Below, one piece after another: positions 11,795 to 23,905 of a stretch of 64,000 nucleotides of DNA. The notes beneath the pieces are model-generated. The model did no database searches. It saw only the letters and a program-made list of their open reading frames with translations, and was not told the DNA's origin. The stretch comes from Typha latifolia. Taxonomy: Eukaryota; Streptophyta; Magnoliopsida; Poales; Typhaceae. The first letter of the stretch is position 1; every line of letters starts with the position of its first letter. The stretch lies in the NCBI GenBank assembly GCA_019914945.1, contig CM034106.1, positions 3,596,001 through 3,660,000 on the forward strand, given 5' to 3'. The position numbers and the translations under genes were made by a program.

Positions 11795-13060
11795 GGAGTT
11801 ATATCAGTCGTGGATTCATCTATCATAACATTAGCAGATTCCATAATAGTAGAAGTGTCAAGATTAAATATTCTGTAGGCTCTACTATTATTAGAATACC
11901 CTAAGAAGATGCCTTTGCTATTTCTAGTGTCAAATTTAGTCAAATATTCTCGATCACGCAAGATATAGCATTTACTACCAAAAACTCAAAAATATTTAAC
12001 ATTAGGTTTCTTACCTTTCCAAATTTTATATATAGTCATTTTTGTACCTGGTCTTAGATAAACATGATTTATCACATATACTGCTATATTGACCGCCTCT
12101 GCCCCAAAACCTTTGAGTAACATTTTTATCGTGAAGCATAACCCTAGCCATTTCTTGCACAACTTAGTTCTTTCTTTCCACAATCCCGTTCTGTTGTGGA
12201 GTTATAGGAGCTGAAAATTCATGTTGAATACCAAAAGAATCACAAAATATAAAAAAAAAATTCATTTTCAAATTCTCTATCATGATCAGAACGAATCCTA
12301 ACTAGGGTAGTAGATTTCCCAATCCGTAATTTTAAGCATAGTGATTTAAAAACCTCAAAAGTTTTAGACTTCTCACGTAAAAAAGGCAACCTAGGTATAT
12401 CTAGAGTAATCATCTACCGTTAAGAATATATAGCGTTTACCTCCGAGACTTTCCATTTTTTTTCGACCTATTAAGTCCATGTGAACTAATTGTAGCACAC
12501 GGTCAGTGGTAGCTGCATTTACCTTCTTATGTGAGATCCTAATTTGTTTTCCAATTTCACATGAACCGCACACTCTTTTTGACATTTCTTTCATCTTAGG
12601 TATCCCTCTTATCACTTCTTGTTTGGACAGATTAAATAATTCCTTTTGATTCACATGTCCAAGACGTTGATGCCAAAGATCTGTAATGTCGAAAGAGGCA
12701 CTATTACATTTCAGTTTATGTGACGTTCCAACAATATAGCAATTATCAGATAATCTGAATCCATAACATATAACATTACCATCATGATCTAGAATAGTAC
12801 AATCATTTTTGGAGAATTTTACCTCATAATCTTCATCACAAAATTGATTAATGCTCAGAAGATTTGCTTTCAAGCCCTTAACATAAAGAACATTTTCAAG
12901 AATAGAAACCCATGGAGAACTTATCTTTCCTTTACCTATTACCTTGGATGAATTACCATCTCCAAATGTCACAACTCCCCTTCATGTTCTTCTAGATTAG
13001 AAAATAAGGACTTGCCACCCGACATATGTCTAGAACAGCCACTGTCTAAATATCACAACT
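11795..13060 (-). pseudogene. Copia K protease-integrase remnant, cut before RT
   Basis: Minus-strand Ty1/copia pol of the SIRE-like family. The protease region with the D-S-G triad is about 13000-13060. Then follow KVIGKGK, the integrase zinc finger (LWHQRLGHVNQKEL and CGSCEIGKQ, 12550-12700), the first integrase catalytic block (HMDLIGRKKMESL.GKRYIFLTVDDYSRYT) and the C-terminal part ending ..MIDESTTDIT at 11795. Reverse transcriptase, RNase H, extra ORF and 3' LTR are missing. Stops and frameshifts separate the pieces. Unlike A and B it keeps the full A-run at the protease/integrase join (about 12818-12822). Confidence 0.88.
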
Positions 13061-14792
13061 CAAAATTTAAAGCTTTCAAGGCTGTATATGCACAACATAA
13101 CATTTTAAATCACTTTTCTTGACCCGTATGGCCTTTGTTTTCATCCCATAAATGAAAGCACTTCTAGGTTTTCGTAAAAATTTGCAATGAGGTCGAATAT
13201 GCCCTAGAATGCCGCAATGAAAGCATGTCAGAACAAACCCTTTTCTACTCACTTTTTGTTCAGGAGTGTGACTAAAGTTTACCTTTGGCGCCGCTAAAGA
13301 GTTACCAGATTGTTGATTAAACTTCAATTTAGAGACATTTATCCAGGATTGGTTTGAAAATGCGATCGATGACCTCAAGTTATCTTCATTTTGTTTACTT
13401 GCAGAAACAAAAACAGTTTTATTATTATTTGAATTACTAGAGTATCCAATACCATATCTGTCTTTTCCAAAAATCTGAGCTTTTAAAATCTTATCTAGTT
13501 TGTTCTTCCCATTAAGAAATATCACTTCTTTCTGCAATCGCTCTAGCTCAACTTCATCAGTCTTCATCTTATTTTTCGCATCGTCAAGTTGTTTAGAAAA
13601 GTTTTTGATACGTTCAAGTTCCAATTTGTACTTCTCCTCAAATTGATTTCTTTCTGATTCAATTATCTTGAGTCCTTGAAGTAGTCTAAGATTGTTTTTC
13701 TTGAGTTTAAATGACTCCAAGTACAAGTCATTATATGCCTTTTGTATTTCAGATTCATCTTCCTCAGCTAGTAACATATCCAAATCATATGTACTATCAG
13801 TATCAACTACAAAGTCAGTATTAAGAAGAGAGGAGGCAAAAGCAACAAAGTTTTCTTCGTCTTTCTTAGAATCATCATCAGATCCATCTGAGTCATCCCA
13901 AGTGACTTTCATAGCATTACCCTTCCTTTTAAGACGATTAGGGCATTCTTGTGTAATGTGTCCAAAATTAGAACATTCAAAACATCGAACTTTATTCTCA
14001 GAGTTATTATTTTTCTATTTGACATTGTTGTTGCTTACCCCTGTATTCAAACTCACAGTATTGTTCTTTTTCACAAAAGCTTTGTTCTTATTAAGTTTTT
14101 CAGCATTCAACTTGTTTGGCTTCCGAAAGAATTTATTGAAATTTTTAACAAACATAGCCAACATCTTAACATCTAAATCATCTTCATCATCAGACTCCTC
14201 TATATTTTGTTCAACTGTGGATAGGGCAATCCCTTCGGACTTCCTCGGTCTCGAAAGGCTGGACTCAAATGTTTGTAAATTTTCTACCAATTTTATTTTT
14301 AGGAATTTTCTCTCCTAGGTTGAAACTTGAGTTGACTATATCACTCAAATTTGCATAGAACTCATCAAATGTCTTATTCTCCTCCATACGTAGAGTTTCA
14401 AAACTAGTAGTCAACCTCTGAAGTTTAGAAAGTTTTACAGCCATAGTTCCCTCGTGAGTAGTTTCTAAGATCGTCCAAGCTTCTTTTGCTATCTCACAAG
14501 TATAAATTTTTCTAAATTCTTCCGAGGAAACACAACTAAAAATTGCATTTATTGCCTTGCTATTACATCCAACTTTTTCATAATCTGTCCTATCTCATGA
14601 CTCTATCGGTTTTTCAACAAGCGTATCATCCACCATGTACATTGGTGCACTCCAACCGATCACTACAGCAATACATACTCACTCGTCTATAGACTTCAAA
14701 TAAGCTCTTATTCTAGCTTTCCAATATCCATAATTTGATCTATCTAGAATAGGAGGTCTAATAGACGATGGTCCATCTCTATGAAAATCCAT
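13061..14792 (-). pseudogene. Copia K gag remnant
   Basis: Starts at the ATG on 14792, a few dozen bases after the PBS, with MDFHRDGPSSIRPPILD, the same start as A and B. It carries the copia gag (UBN2-like) domain, a first CCHC knuckle, a long acidic and coiled-coil stretch (13500-13800, heptad-like Leu/Lys/Glu) and a second CCHC knuckle (CFHCGILGHIRPHC, near 13200). In-frame stops early in gag (for example after KSIDE) and an internal deletion near 14300 disable it. Confidence 0.85.
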
Positions 14793-14827
14793 GCCTATCT
14801 GATCTCTCTCTATGGGTGAGAAAACCT

Positions 14828-14839
14828 GCTCTGATACCA
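14828..14839 (-). promoter_or_regulatory. Primer-binding site of copia K
   Basis: Reverse complement of TGGTATCAGAGC, two bases inside the LTR. It matches the usual plant initiator-Met tRNA 3' end. Confidence 0.9.
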
Positions 14840-14841
14840 AT

Positions 14842-15972
14842 TGAAAAAACCCCTAGACACAAGTATGTATCTAAATACTAGACAATGATATCACTCGTTC
14901 GCTTAAGTAAAAGTTTGAAGAAAATATTAAAAATAAAAGCAGAGATGAACGCTAAGAGTTTAACGTGGAAAAACCCAAACGGGAAAATATCATAGATCCA
15001 AACTCGGATCAAAACCAATCACTAGGATAGTAGTAGTTACAAGACTGACTCACAAAACAACCCGTCGATCCAAACGACTTTGCTCCTCTCAGTCTTGCTC
15101 GCTAAAACCCACGATTCACTGCTTCTCGTGATTGATGTCCAACCTCAGTAACCCTCGAGATTGATATTTCGTCTAAATAGCCCTTAATATGAAAGATTAA
15201 GCTTTTTAGAAGAGTAGGACCTTGTTAGTTAAAGAACCGATGTAGCCTCAAGATGTCTCTTTCAAAATTGCTTCTTCAACCACCCTAGAGTTAGGACATC
15301 ACAATCCTTATATATAATCTCGAAGATAGAGCCAAATCCAAGTCTTATCTGAACTCATGAAAGTCTAAGAATATCAAACTTCGTTGGTGCGTTCGAACGC
15401 GGCCCGGGTGCGTTCGAACGCGGCCCGAGTGCGTTCGAATAGCTTGACTTGATCTCAAGTGCGTTCAAACTGGCCCAAGTGCGTTCAAACGCGACAGCTT
15501 GAACTTTTCAGGTTGCGTTCGAACGCGGCCCGAGTGCGTTCGAATGACTTGACTTGATCTCAAGTGTGTTCGAATGGGCCCAAGTGTGTTCGAACGTGAC
15601 AGCTTGAACTTTTCAGGTTGCATTCGAACGCGTTTGTAAACGCTGCTCTCGGTCTGTGTGAATGGAAGTACCTGCGTTCGAACGCATTTGTGAATGGAGC
15701 TCTCAGTCTGTGTGAATGCAAGTACCCACGTTCGAACGCGTTTGTGAACATAGCTCTCAGTCTGTGTGAACGCAGTACCCGCGTTCGAAGGCGATGGTGA
15801 ACGCACCGCGTTCGAACGCATTTGTGAACACGATGTGAACTCATCAACTTTGCTCCAATAATCTTGCAATTCTTAAAACCAGAGATTTTCTAGACTTGTA
15901 TAAAGCTCATATACATATAAAAATATACTTAGAATATTTTGTACACAATTGCCAACAATTAAAAACGTAACA
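14842..15972 (-). repeat. 5' LTR of copia K
   Basis: Reads TGTTACGTTTTT... to ...GTTTTTTCA on the minus strand (start base changed from the TGTTAGG of A and B). It contains palindrome arrays and degenerate repeats of the ~53-bp unit at about 15390-15835, upstream of a TATA region near 15311-15318 (minus). No partner LTR remains on the left. Confidence 0.88.
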
Positions 15973-16290
15973 CTTGGGGTTTTCATTTGACCATGAAAAC
16001 CATCCCCTATATTATGAAGATCCAAAAGCAAACATAATAATGGATAATTCAAACTAGGGTTCGGAAGGGTTGGGTCGACTTGCTACGGTGATGCTTCGAC
16101 AACACCCATGTTGAATACTCTAGACAAGAGAGAGAAGAGCAGAGAAGATAAATAGTAAAATCTTCAAAAATATTAGATGAGGTATTTAAAAACAAAGAGA
16201 TGATGAAGGCTAGGATTTACTAGGATTTAAAGGTTGGTGACAAATCTGAAATCTCGTCAGTTTTTGAATGGGTAATTCTATCATAACATA
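15973..16290. other. Unassigned spacer
   Basis: No gene or repeat recognised between copia K and the LINE fragment. Purine-rich (AGAGAGAAGAGCAGAGAAG near 16120). Confidence 0.3.
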
Positions 16291-17130
16291 GACATGAAGG
16301 GTAGGAAGAAGGATTACTACATGCACATGCCGATCACGTGCACCTATTTTTCAGAATGTTATATGCATAGTGTGTGGTATCCTTACCATCACCTAACTCT
16401 ACCATATTCTCCGGCCAAGTGGGTGTTACGTTATCAGCAATTCCTAGGGGACTGCCACGATGGTGCAAATGCCTTTCCTTCTTTTGAACCTTACTCCATG
16501 GTCCAAAACACATAAGGAGGTGTAATAGGGGCAATAGTAGACGAGTCATCCTCCGTCGACGAAGGAGGGGCCCTGTAGTCTAACCCACCCAAGATGGACC
16601 CCATACTCTCAGGAGTAGCACTAGCCTAATTCACATAGGTAGCCAGATTATGGCCAAGATGACCACATTCAAAACAAATTGTAGGAAGGTTTTAATAAGC
16701 CACCTCTTGGAAAATCTTTTCGCTCGATAGCCAAACCTTATTGGACTGGTCTAAAGAGGCAGAGTGATTGATCTCAATACACACATTTGTAAACCAACCA
16801 CAAGTACACGTTAAAGTATACATGCCAAATATCAATGGTCTATTGACATCGGATACTACGTCGATGAGCAATTCTTGGGGCTAGTACTTAGCTATTAGTC
16901 CCAAGAATTGCACCTAGACCGAAGTTGATCGGTTCTCCTCCATGAGGGGATGAAAATTAGATCTACATGGGATTAGGTTTCGAACCATACCTTGAAAACT
17001 CCATAGGCTGCCAATAAGGACCTTCATCATGTCCTCTTCCTCATTGAACTTAAAGGTAAAGAACCTTGCTACCATATCGATGACCTATAGGGTCCCCATC
17101 TACTTCCACAACTAATTGGATTCTCTAATA
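16291..17130 (-). pseudogene. Plant LINE ORF1 remnant (DUF4283 and zinc knuckle)
   Basis: Minus-strand frames show the plant L1-type ORF1 layout. A DUF4283-like domain is at about 17100-16850 (FKFNEEEDMMKVLIGSLWSFQG, STSV.VQFLGL). Then come a linker NVCIEINHSASLDQSNKVW and the knuckle LPTICFECGHLGHNLATYV (16690-16640, C-x2-C-x4-H; the last cysteine is replaced by tyrosine). These proteins bind LINE RNA in the RNP. Several stops break it. ORF2 (endonuclease/RT), expected further left, is absent. Confidence 0.7.
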
Positions 17131-17229
17131 AGATAGACCAATAGGGGAGGTGTTCCCAAAAGCTTATTGATCAAACCATAGCACTACTCTATCGGGTCAC
17201 ATCATAGGGACAATGGGTTCAATGGTTCG

Positions 17230-18009
17230 AATCTAGTTATCTTATCTACTTATTTGGTTTAGTTAGAGTCTAAATAGATTAAAGTTTATTTAATCAGCTA
17301 AGTTTACATACATTAGTTAACTTTTACGCAATCTTGGGATAATATTTAGAAGATATTCATCCAAAGTCTAAAAATTAAGAAACTACTTGAATAAGATCGA
17401 AGACGTCTTGATCTAGAACTTTTATATTTGGTAGAACGAATAATCTAAGCTAGATAAGGAAGATTGATTTTGCTAATTTATATTTATCTCTAATAAAAAC
17501 CCTTAAGCAAATTATAGTATTAGTCAATTTAGGACTAGCATTTATATATAAGTAGAGTGCAGCCCTAATTAAATCAATGAATGAATCAATGAACTAAGGA
17601 AGAATTATTGCCTTAAGCCCTTGTCATCCCTATCTCCTTCCTCTCATCTTAGCCGAAGGCTACAGCTCCCTCCTCCTCCTTCACCAAGTAGTGCCACCAC
17701 TTCCATTGGCGCTAACCTCCTTCTTCCCTCCTTAATCTCTTCTCCTCTTCAATCTTTACTCTCTAATCTACTGTCAAGATCACCTCAAATTTTACCATCC
17801 ACGTACATCCATCACCACTGATCTTTGGTCATTTTACCTATCATAACTTTCATCATACCCATCTGATCGATAATATTCCAGTTGTGTTGGATTTCTTACT
17901 TCCAAATAACAATATATCTAAATCTCAGCTTGCTCCAACCATTACATAAACCAAAATTGCCTTCTAAAGTTCTTTGTCCCTGTTGAATCGGTCAAACCAA
18001 TTCATATCA
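17230..18009 (+). repeat. LTR of gypsy family L (left edge uncertain)
   Basis: Layout resembles the F3 LTR: AT-rich U3, TATA box TATATATAAG near 17545-17555, a leader with 'GCAGCCCTAATTAAATC', pyrimidine-rich R/U5, and an end CATATCA at 18009 followed by a PBS-like site. There is no palindrome cluster in this LTR. Its start is not defined. Confidence 0.55.
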
Positions 18010-18540
18010 ATCGGTATCAGAGCAAACCCTTGTTGCAAATCGACTCTAATCAATTCATAACAGTTTGGTACTAGAGCAAACCCTTAGTGCGAATCGACTC
18101 TAGTTGGTTGGTAACAGCTTGACATCCATATCAATTAATCCCAACATAGAAGATTCTAGCCGTTGAAGTTTAGATCTACAGGTCAGACTAGGCTAGATCC
18201 ATCAATAAAAGAATGGGGTCCTTTGAAGAGCTGGGCCCATGATAGAGGAAATGAGACAGTTTTCTTTGCTAGGTGCCACCTAGAGTGAGGACTAGTTTTT
18301 AGGAAGCAAGAATGGCTTATGCCTCAAAAGCAGCCACAGGTCGAGGTAGTTGGGCAAACCCCTTAGCGAGTGGGGTATGAACTCCTTCAATAAAGGAGGT
18401 GGTTGCCGTCCAATTAAAGGAGGTAGTTGGGCAGGCCACTTGGCGAGTTGGATAGCCCCCTTGTTAGGTGGTAGTTCCTAGGGAGGAATCTCACTTTGTA
18501 TAACTACCAAACTAGTTTGAAAGTTATTCCACAACCAAAC
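18010..18540 (+). other. Tandem PBS-like repeats and short internal remnant of gypsy L
   Basis: CGGTATCAGAGC (18012-18023), TGGTACTAGAGC (18066-18077) and a degenerate TGGTAACAGC (18109-18118). The first two lie in a ~54-bp tandem unit containing AGAGCAAACCCTT and CGACTCTA. After 18130 there is unrecognised internal sequence with repeated AGGAGGTAGTTGGGCAGGCC-type motifs (18340-18440). No gag or pol was recognised. Confidence 0.6.
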
Positions 18541-19840
18541 TGTTAGTCATATGATTTCAATAATTTACTATTTAATTTTGATGATAACAAATAAATGAAT
18601 TAGCTATATTAATTTAATAATATCAAACAAATTAAAATTGTAACTGAAAAGCTTTTTCTCTTTAATTAATGTAAAAGTTAAATTAATTCTAACCATGTGT
18701 TAGTATTTTGGGCATAACTTTTAATTATTATATAATATTAATTTGATTCTCACATGAAAAGAAGACTTTTATCTACATCTTTTTTATATAATATAATTTT
18801 AATCTTTAGTTTTAGTTTCAAACTTATGTCAAAATTTAGATACTACAAAAATGTATTTCTAGCAAATAGATTCTTGGCAACTGCTCGGTTATTACCTATA
18901 TGATAAATATGATATTTTATATGTATGAAATTACACTTGATATTCAATAACTTTTATATATAAATATACTTGAAATTCAGATATTACCTATGAGCAATAG
19001 GGCATAAAAATTGACTATTCATAGTTATTTTCCAGGTTGATATTTTCTAGATATGTTTTACTCCTTTAGCCGTAACTTTTTCAGACAAATATCATTTTAA
19101 TGTAATTCTTGTCAGATTCAAAAGAAATATCAAAGATCTTCAACTTACCTTGTAGCCACAAAATCCAATTCGATCGTTTTAGCCACAAAATCTAGTTCGA
19201 CCCATATTGGAGAAAAGAGAAGTTTTTACTTGACGAGTTTTCTTTCTCTCTTCTTTCCTTTTCTTAGTTAGATTTATTTGTAAATCAAACTCCTTAGAAG
19301 TTAGTATACACCTTGAATATGTTTGTGGTTTTGATTTGATTTGTGAAGAAGGTGGAAAAGGCTTCCTAGTTTGTGGGTGAGAGATTTGGTAGATCTATTT
19401 GAAAAAATTAGTGGGCTTTTTTATTCAAAGCAAATGTTATTTAGAGATAGGCATTGGCTAGCCCACTATAATTCTTACTGTCATATTCTCTCTTTCTTTT
19501 CTTTACTTATCTTATTTAAGTTTTCATAGCATAATCATACACATAAGTATAAATTTAATTTACATTCTCTTAATTTGCATGAAGCTTTGAATTCCTCATT
19601 CTCATTACAACTTGTGTTTATACTTGCATAGTTGGTTTTTATCTTAACAATATACGGTGCTTGGACGAGCTAACTTTTAAAAAACTAGTCGTTACAAAAT
19701 TAGACATTATAAAAAAATTCCAATTTTACCCTCTAGTTGTTATAAGTATGACAATGAACTATATAAATATGACCAATCTTCCACTTATTTCCCAATATTT
19801 TTTTTATTTCTACTCTACATATTCATGAATTTGAATTATT
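18541..19840. other. AT-rich unassigned DNA
   Basis: No coding signal or known repeat. It may be 5' non-coding sequence of the Harbinger element that follows, but no terminal inverted repeat was found. Confidence 0.35.
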
Positions 19841-19844
19841 GGGG

Positions 19845-20300
19845 ATGAATAAATCAAGAGAATGATGATATGATATTCAATATATTTTCAGATTTATTTA
19901 ATAATCAATTAGATAGACAGCCTTGTGATATATCAATTATAATAGGTGCAGCAGACGTTAAAGAATTTCTTGAAGTTCATGAAAGTTACTGCTAAGGTCA
20001 TTTTGAATGGACGCTCACATCTTCTATGCCCTTGTGAATTTTCTAAAAGAGAGAAATCTTCTTCGTAATACTAGATGTGCTACAATTGAAGAGCAAATTG
20101 CAATATTTTTATATACGTTTATCTTGAAATGCATGCAATCTTGATGTACAAGAAAGATTTCAGCATAGCAATGAAACAATATCTTGACATTTCGAACAAG
20201 TATTATAAGTAATTAATGAAATCATACAAGATTATGTGCAGATGCCAACAACCATTACACCACAAAAAATAAGAAACCATAGTATTTTTCATACCTTAAG
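19845..20300 (+). pseudogene. PIF/Harbinger transposase, 5' exon
   Basis: N-terminal part of a plant Harbinger transposase: RQPCDISIIIGAADVKEFLE, then MDAHIFYALVNFLKERNLL, CATIEEQIAIFLYT, QERFQHSNETIS, and YFSYLK just before an AAG|GTAGGG donor at 20301. At least two frameshifts (one near 20005) and several stops. In intact relatives the next exon starts with a DCIGAIDGTH block. Here the matching exon (DCIAGVIDGTHV) lies 27.4 kb away at 47772, because gypsy C has inserted in the intron. Confidence 0.82.
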
Positions 20301-20321
20301 GTAGGGATCAATTGAACAAAT

Positions 20322-20895
20322 TGATACGATTCGGACTTCACCGATGATGCCTCAAGCATGGATACACTTTAGGGGTGTCTTTTATTTTTATTTTAGTGTT
20401 TACTTCATAGAAAAATAAGTTTTCTGTATATCGCATTTGAACGCAGATAGAGTGCATTCGAACGTGCTTGTGAACGCCCACATTAGGTTCGCAAAAACAA
20501 AGAATGTGAAATGTGCGTTCGAACGTGATCGGGCGTGTTCGAACGCAGATGGAGTGCATTCGAATGCGCTTGTGAACGCCTGCATTAGGTTTGCAAATAT
20601 AGAGAACGCAAAATATGCGTTCGAAAGCCATCGGTGAAAATCTACTATTTTAGGGTTAATAATTACCATTTTTGAATTATTTAGTTAGCTTCTAAAGGTG
20701 TGGATGGCAACCATGGAATTATTATTGAATGAATTAAGTTTTGCCTTGTCTCCTTCATCTTCTTCTCTCCTGTTCTCTCGTTCCCCGGCGTCGCCGCTTC
20801 TAGCATCCCTCAACCGGCCAATCACCCTAGTCCCTTAAGGGCGGCCCACTCCTCCCCCTTCTTCCAATCTATTAATCACTTTGCCCTAACCCTTA
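20322..20895 (+). repeat. 5' LTR of gypsy C, first part
   Basis: U3 with palindrome-type motifs between 20432 and 20635 (GTTCGAACGC variants, and AACGCGC-TTGTGAACGC arrangement), then the leader. The position corresponding to the family TATA box reads TCTAAAGG rather than TATAAAAGG, so the promoter may be weakened. Continues at 44530. Confidence 0.9.
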
Positions 20896-21838
20896 TGTTA
20901 GGTTTTTAATTGTTGGCAATTGTATAGAAAATATTCTAAGTATATTTATACATGTATATTAGCTTTTATACAAGTCTAGAAAATCTCTAGTTTGAAGAAT
21001 TGCAAGATTATTAGAGAAAAGTTTATGAGTTCACATCGCGTTCACACCGCATTCGAACGTGGGCTCACACGTTCACACAGACCGAGAGCTGCATTCACAA
21101 GCGCGTTCGAACGCGGGTACATGCGTTCAAACAGACCGAGAGCAGCGTTCACAAACGCGTTTGAACGCAACCTGAGAAATTCAAGCTCTTGTGTTCGAAC
21201 GCACTTGGGCCCGTTCGAACGCACCTGAGATCAAGTCAGGCCGTTTGAATGCACCTGAGCTGCATTAGAATGCACCAACGAAGTTTGTAACTCTTGGACT
21301 TTCATGAGTTCAGATAAGACTTGGATTTGGCTCTATCTTGGAGATCATATATAAGTATTGTGATGCCCTAACTCAAGGGTGGTTGAAGAAGCAATTTTGA
21401 AGGAGACTTCTTGAGGCTAACAAGGTCCTACTTTTCTACATCGGTTCTTCAACTAACAAGGTCCTACTTTTCTAAAAAGCTTAGTCTTTCGTCTTAAGGG
21501 CTATCTAAATGAAAGATCAATCTCGAGGGCTACTGAGGTTGGACATCAATCACGAGAAGCAGTGAATCGTGGGTTCTAGCGAGCAAGACTGAGTGGAACA
21601 AAGTCGTTTGGATCGATGAGTTATTTTTTGAGTCAGTCTTGTAACTACTACTATCCTAGTGATTGGTTTTGATCCGAGTTTGGATCTATGATTTTTTCCC
21701 ATTTGGGTTTTTCCACGTTAAACTCTTAGCGTTCATCTCTGCTTTTGTTTTTAATATTTTCTTCAAACTTTTACTTAAGCGAATGAGTGATATCATTGCC
21801 TAGTATTTAGATATATACTTGTGTCTAGAGGTTTTTCA
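20896..21838 (+). repeat. 5' LTR of copia A
   Basis: TGTTAGGTTTTT to GTTTTTCA. Palindrome and 53-bp-type repeats at about 21025-21275; TATA box TATATAAG at 21348-21355. A duplicated stretch around 21420-21480 repeats 'TTCTTCAACTAACAAGGTCCTACTTTTCTA' partly. Contains the 20-nt string shared with gypsy C (21094-21113). Confidence 0.92.
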
Positions 21839-21840
21839 AT

Positions 21841-21852
21841 TGGTATCAGAGC
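21841..21852 (+). promoter_or_regulatory. Primer-binding site of copia A
   Basis: TGGTATCAGAGC, two bases after the LTR end, matching plant tRNA-iMet. Confidence 0.93.
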
Positions 21853-21885
21853 AGGTTCTCACCCGTAGAAAGGGATCAGATAGGC

Positions 21886-23905
21886 ATGGATTTTCATAGA
21901 GATGGACCATCGTCTATTAGACCTCCTATTCTAGATGGATCAAATTATGGATATTGGAAAGCTAGGATGAGAGCTTATTTGAAGTCTATAGACGAGCGAG
22001 TATGGTTTGCCGTTGTGAACGGTTGGAGTCCACCAATGTATATGGTGGATGATAAACTTGCTGAAAAACTGATAGAGTCATGGGATAGGACAGATTATGA
22101 AAACGTTGGATGTAATAGCAAGGCAATAAATGTAATTTTTAGTTGGGTTTCCTTAGAAGAATTTAGAAGAATTTCTACTCGAGCGAGTATGGTTTGCCGT
22201 TGTGAACGGTTGGAGTCCACCAATGTACATGGTGGATGATAAACTTGCTGAAAAACTGATAGAGTCATGGGATAGGACAGATTATGAAAAAGTTGGATGT
22301 AATAGCAAGGCAATAAATATAATTTTTAGTTGTGTTTCCTTAGAAGAATTTAGAAGAATTTCTACTTGTGAGATAGCAAAAGAAGCTTGGACGATATTAG
22401 AAACTACTCACGAAGGAACTATGGCTGTAAAACTTTTTAAACTTCAGAGGTTGACTACTAGTTTTGAAACTCTACGTATGGAGGAGAATGAGACATTTGA
22501 TGAGTTCTATGCAAAACTGAGTGATATAGTCAACTCAAGTTTCAACCTGCAAGAGAAAACAAAATTGTTATAGAATTCGTGAAAATAGAATTGTTCGTAA
22601 GATCCTTAGGTCTCTTCCAAAAAAGTTTCAAGCGAAAGTTACAACTATTGAGGAAAGTAAGGACATTGATTCTATCAAAGTTGAACAATTGGTAGGAAAT
22701 CTATAAATATTTGAGTCCAGCTTTTCGAGACCGAGGAAGTCCAAAGGGATGGCTCTATCCATAGTTGAACAAAATATAGAGGAGTTTGATGATAAAGGTG
22801 ATTTAAATGTTGAGATGTTGGCTATGTTTGTCAAAAAATTCAAAAAATTCTTTCAAAAGCCAAACAAGTTGAATGCTGAAAAACTTGAGAAAAATAAGTT
22901 TTTGTGAAAAAGAAGAATACTGTGAGTTTGAATACAGAGGTAAGCAACAACATTGTCAAACAGAAAAATAAGAATTCTGAGAATAAAGTTCGATGTTTTG
23001 AATGTTCTAGTTTTGGACACATAACACAAGAATGCCCTAATCGTCTTAAAAGGAAGGGTAAAGCTATGAAAGTCACTTGGGATGACTTAGATGGATTTGA
23101 TGATGATTCTGAGAAAGACAAAGAAAACTTATAACTTTTTCCTCCTCTCTTTTTAATACTGACTCTATAGTTGATACTAATAGTACAGATGATTTGGATA
23201 TGTTATCAGCTGAGGAAGATGAATCTGAAATACAAAAAGCTTATAATGACTTGTACCTAGAGTCGTTTAAACTCAAGAAAAACAATTTTAGATTACTTCA
23301 ACAACTCAAGGTAATCGAATAAAAAAGAAATCAATTTGAGGAGAAGTATAAATTAGAACTTGAACGTATAAAAAACCTTTCTAAACAACTTGACGATGCG
23401 AAAAATAAGATGAAGACTGATAAAGTTGACCTAGAGCGATTGCAAAAAGAAGTGATATTTCTTAAAGGGAAGAACAAACTAGATGAGATTTTAAAAGCTC
23501 AAATTTCCGAAAAAGACAGGTTTGGTATTGGATACTCTAGTAATTTAAATAATAATAAAACTGTCTTTGTTTCTGCAGGTATACAAAATGAAAATAACTT
23601 GAGGTCATCGATCGCATTTTCAAAGCAATCTTGGATAAATGTCTCTAAACTAAAGGTTAATCAATAATTGCGGAACTCTTTAGTGGCGCCAAAGGTAAAC
23701 TTTAGTCACACTTCTCAATAAAAAGTGAGTAGAAAAGGGTTTGTTCCGTCATGCTTTCATTGCGGCATTCTAGGGCATATTCGACCTCATTGCAAATTTT
23801 TACGAAAACCTAGAAGTACTTTCATTTATGGGATGAAAACAAAGGCTATATGGGTCAAGAAAAGTGATTTGAAATGTTATGTTGTGCATACAGCCTTGAA
23901 AGCTT
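21886..23905 (+). pseudogene. Copia A gag remnant
   Basis: Starts MDFHRDGPSSIRPPILDG (ATG 21886). It has the gag UBN2-like domain, a first knuckle CFECSSFGHITQEC (about 23000), a coiled-coil region (23225-23500) and a second knuckle CFHCGILGHIRPHC (about 23755). A 187-bp tandem duplication (first copy from 21994, second from 22181) shifts the frame, and further stops occur near 22570, 22705, 23130, 23320 and 23665. Gag would build the particle; two widely spaced knuckles around a coiled coil is the layout of this family here. Confidence 0.9.

Noticed and set aside
18541..19840. Harbinger terminal inverted repeat
   Set aside because: No matching inverted ends with a 3-bp TSD could be found in 18.5-19.8 kb versus 51.2-52.5 kb by eye.
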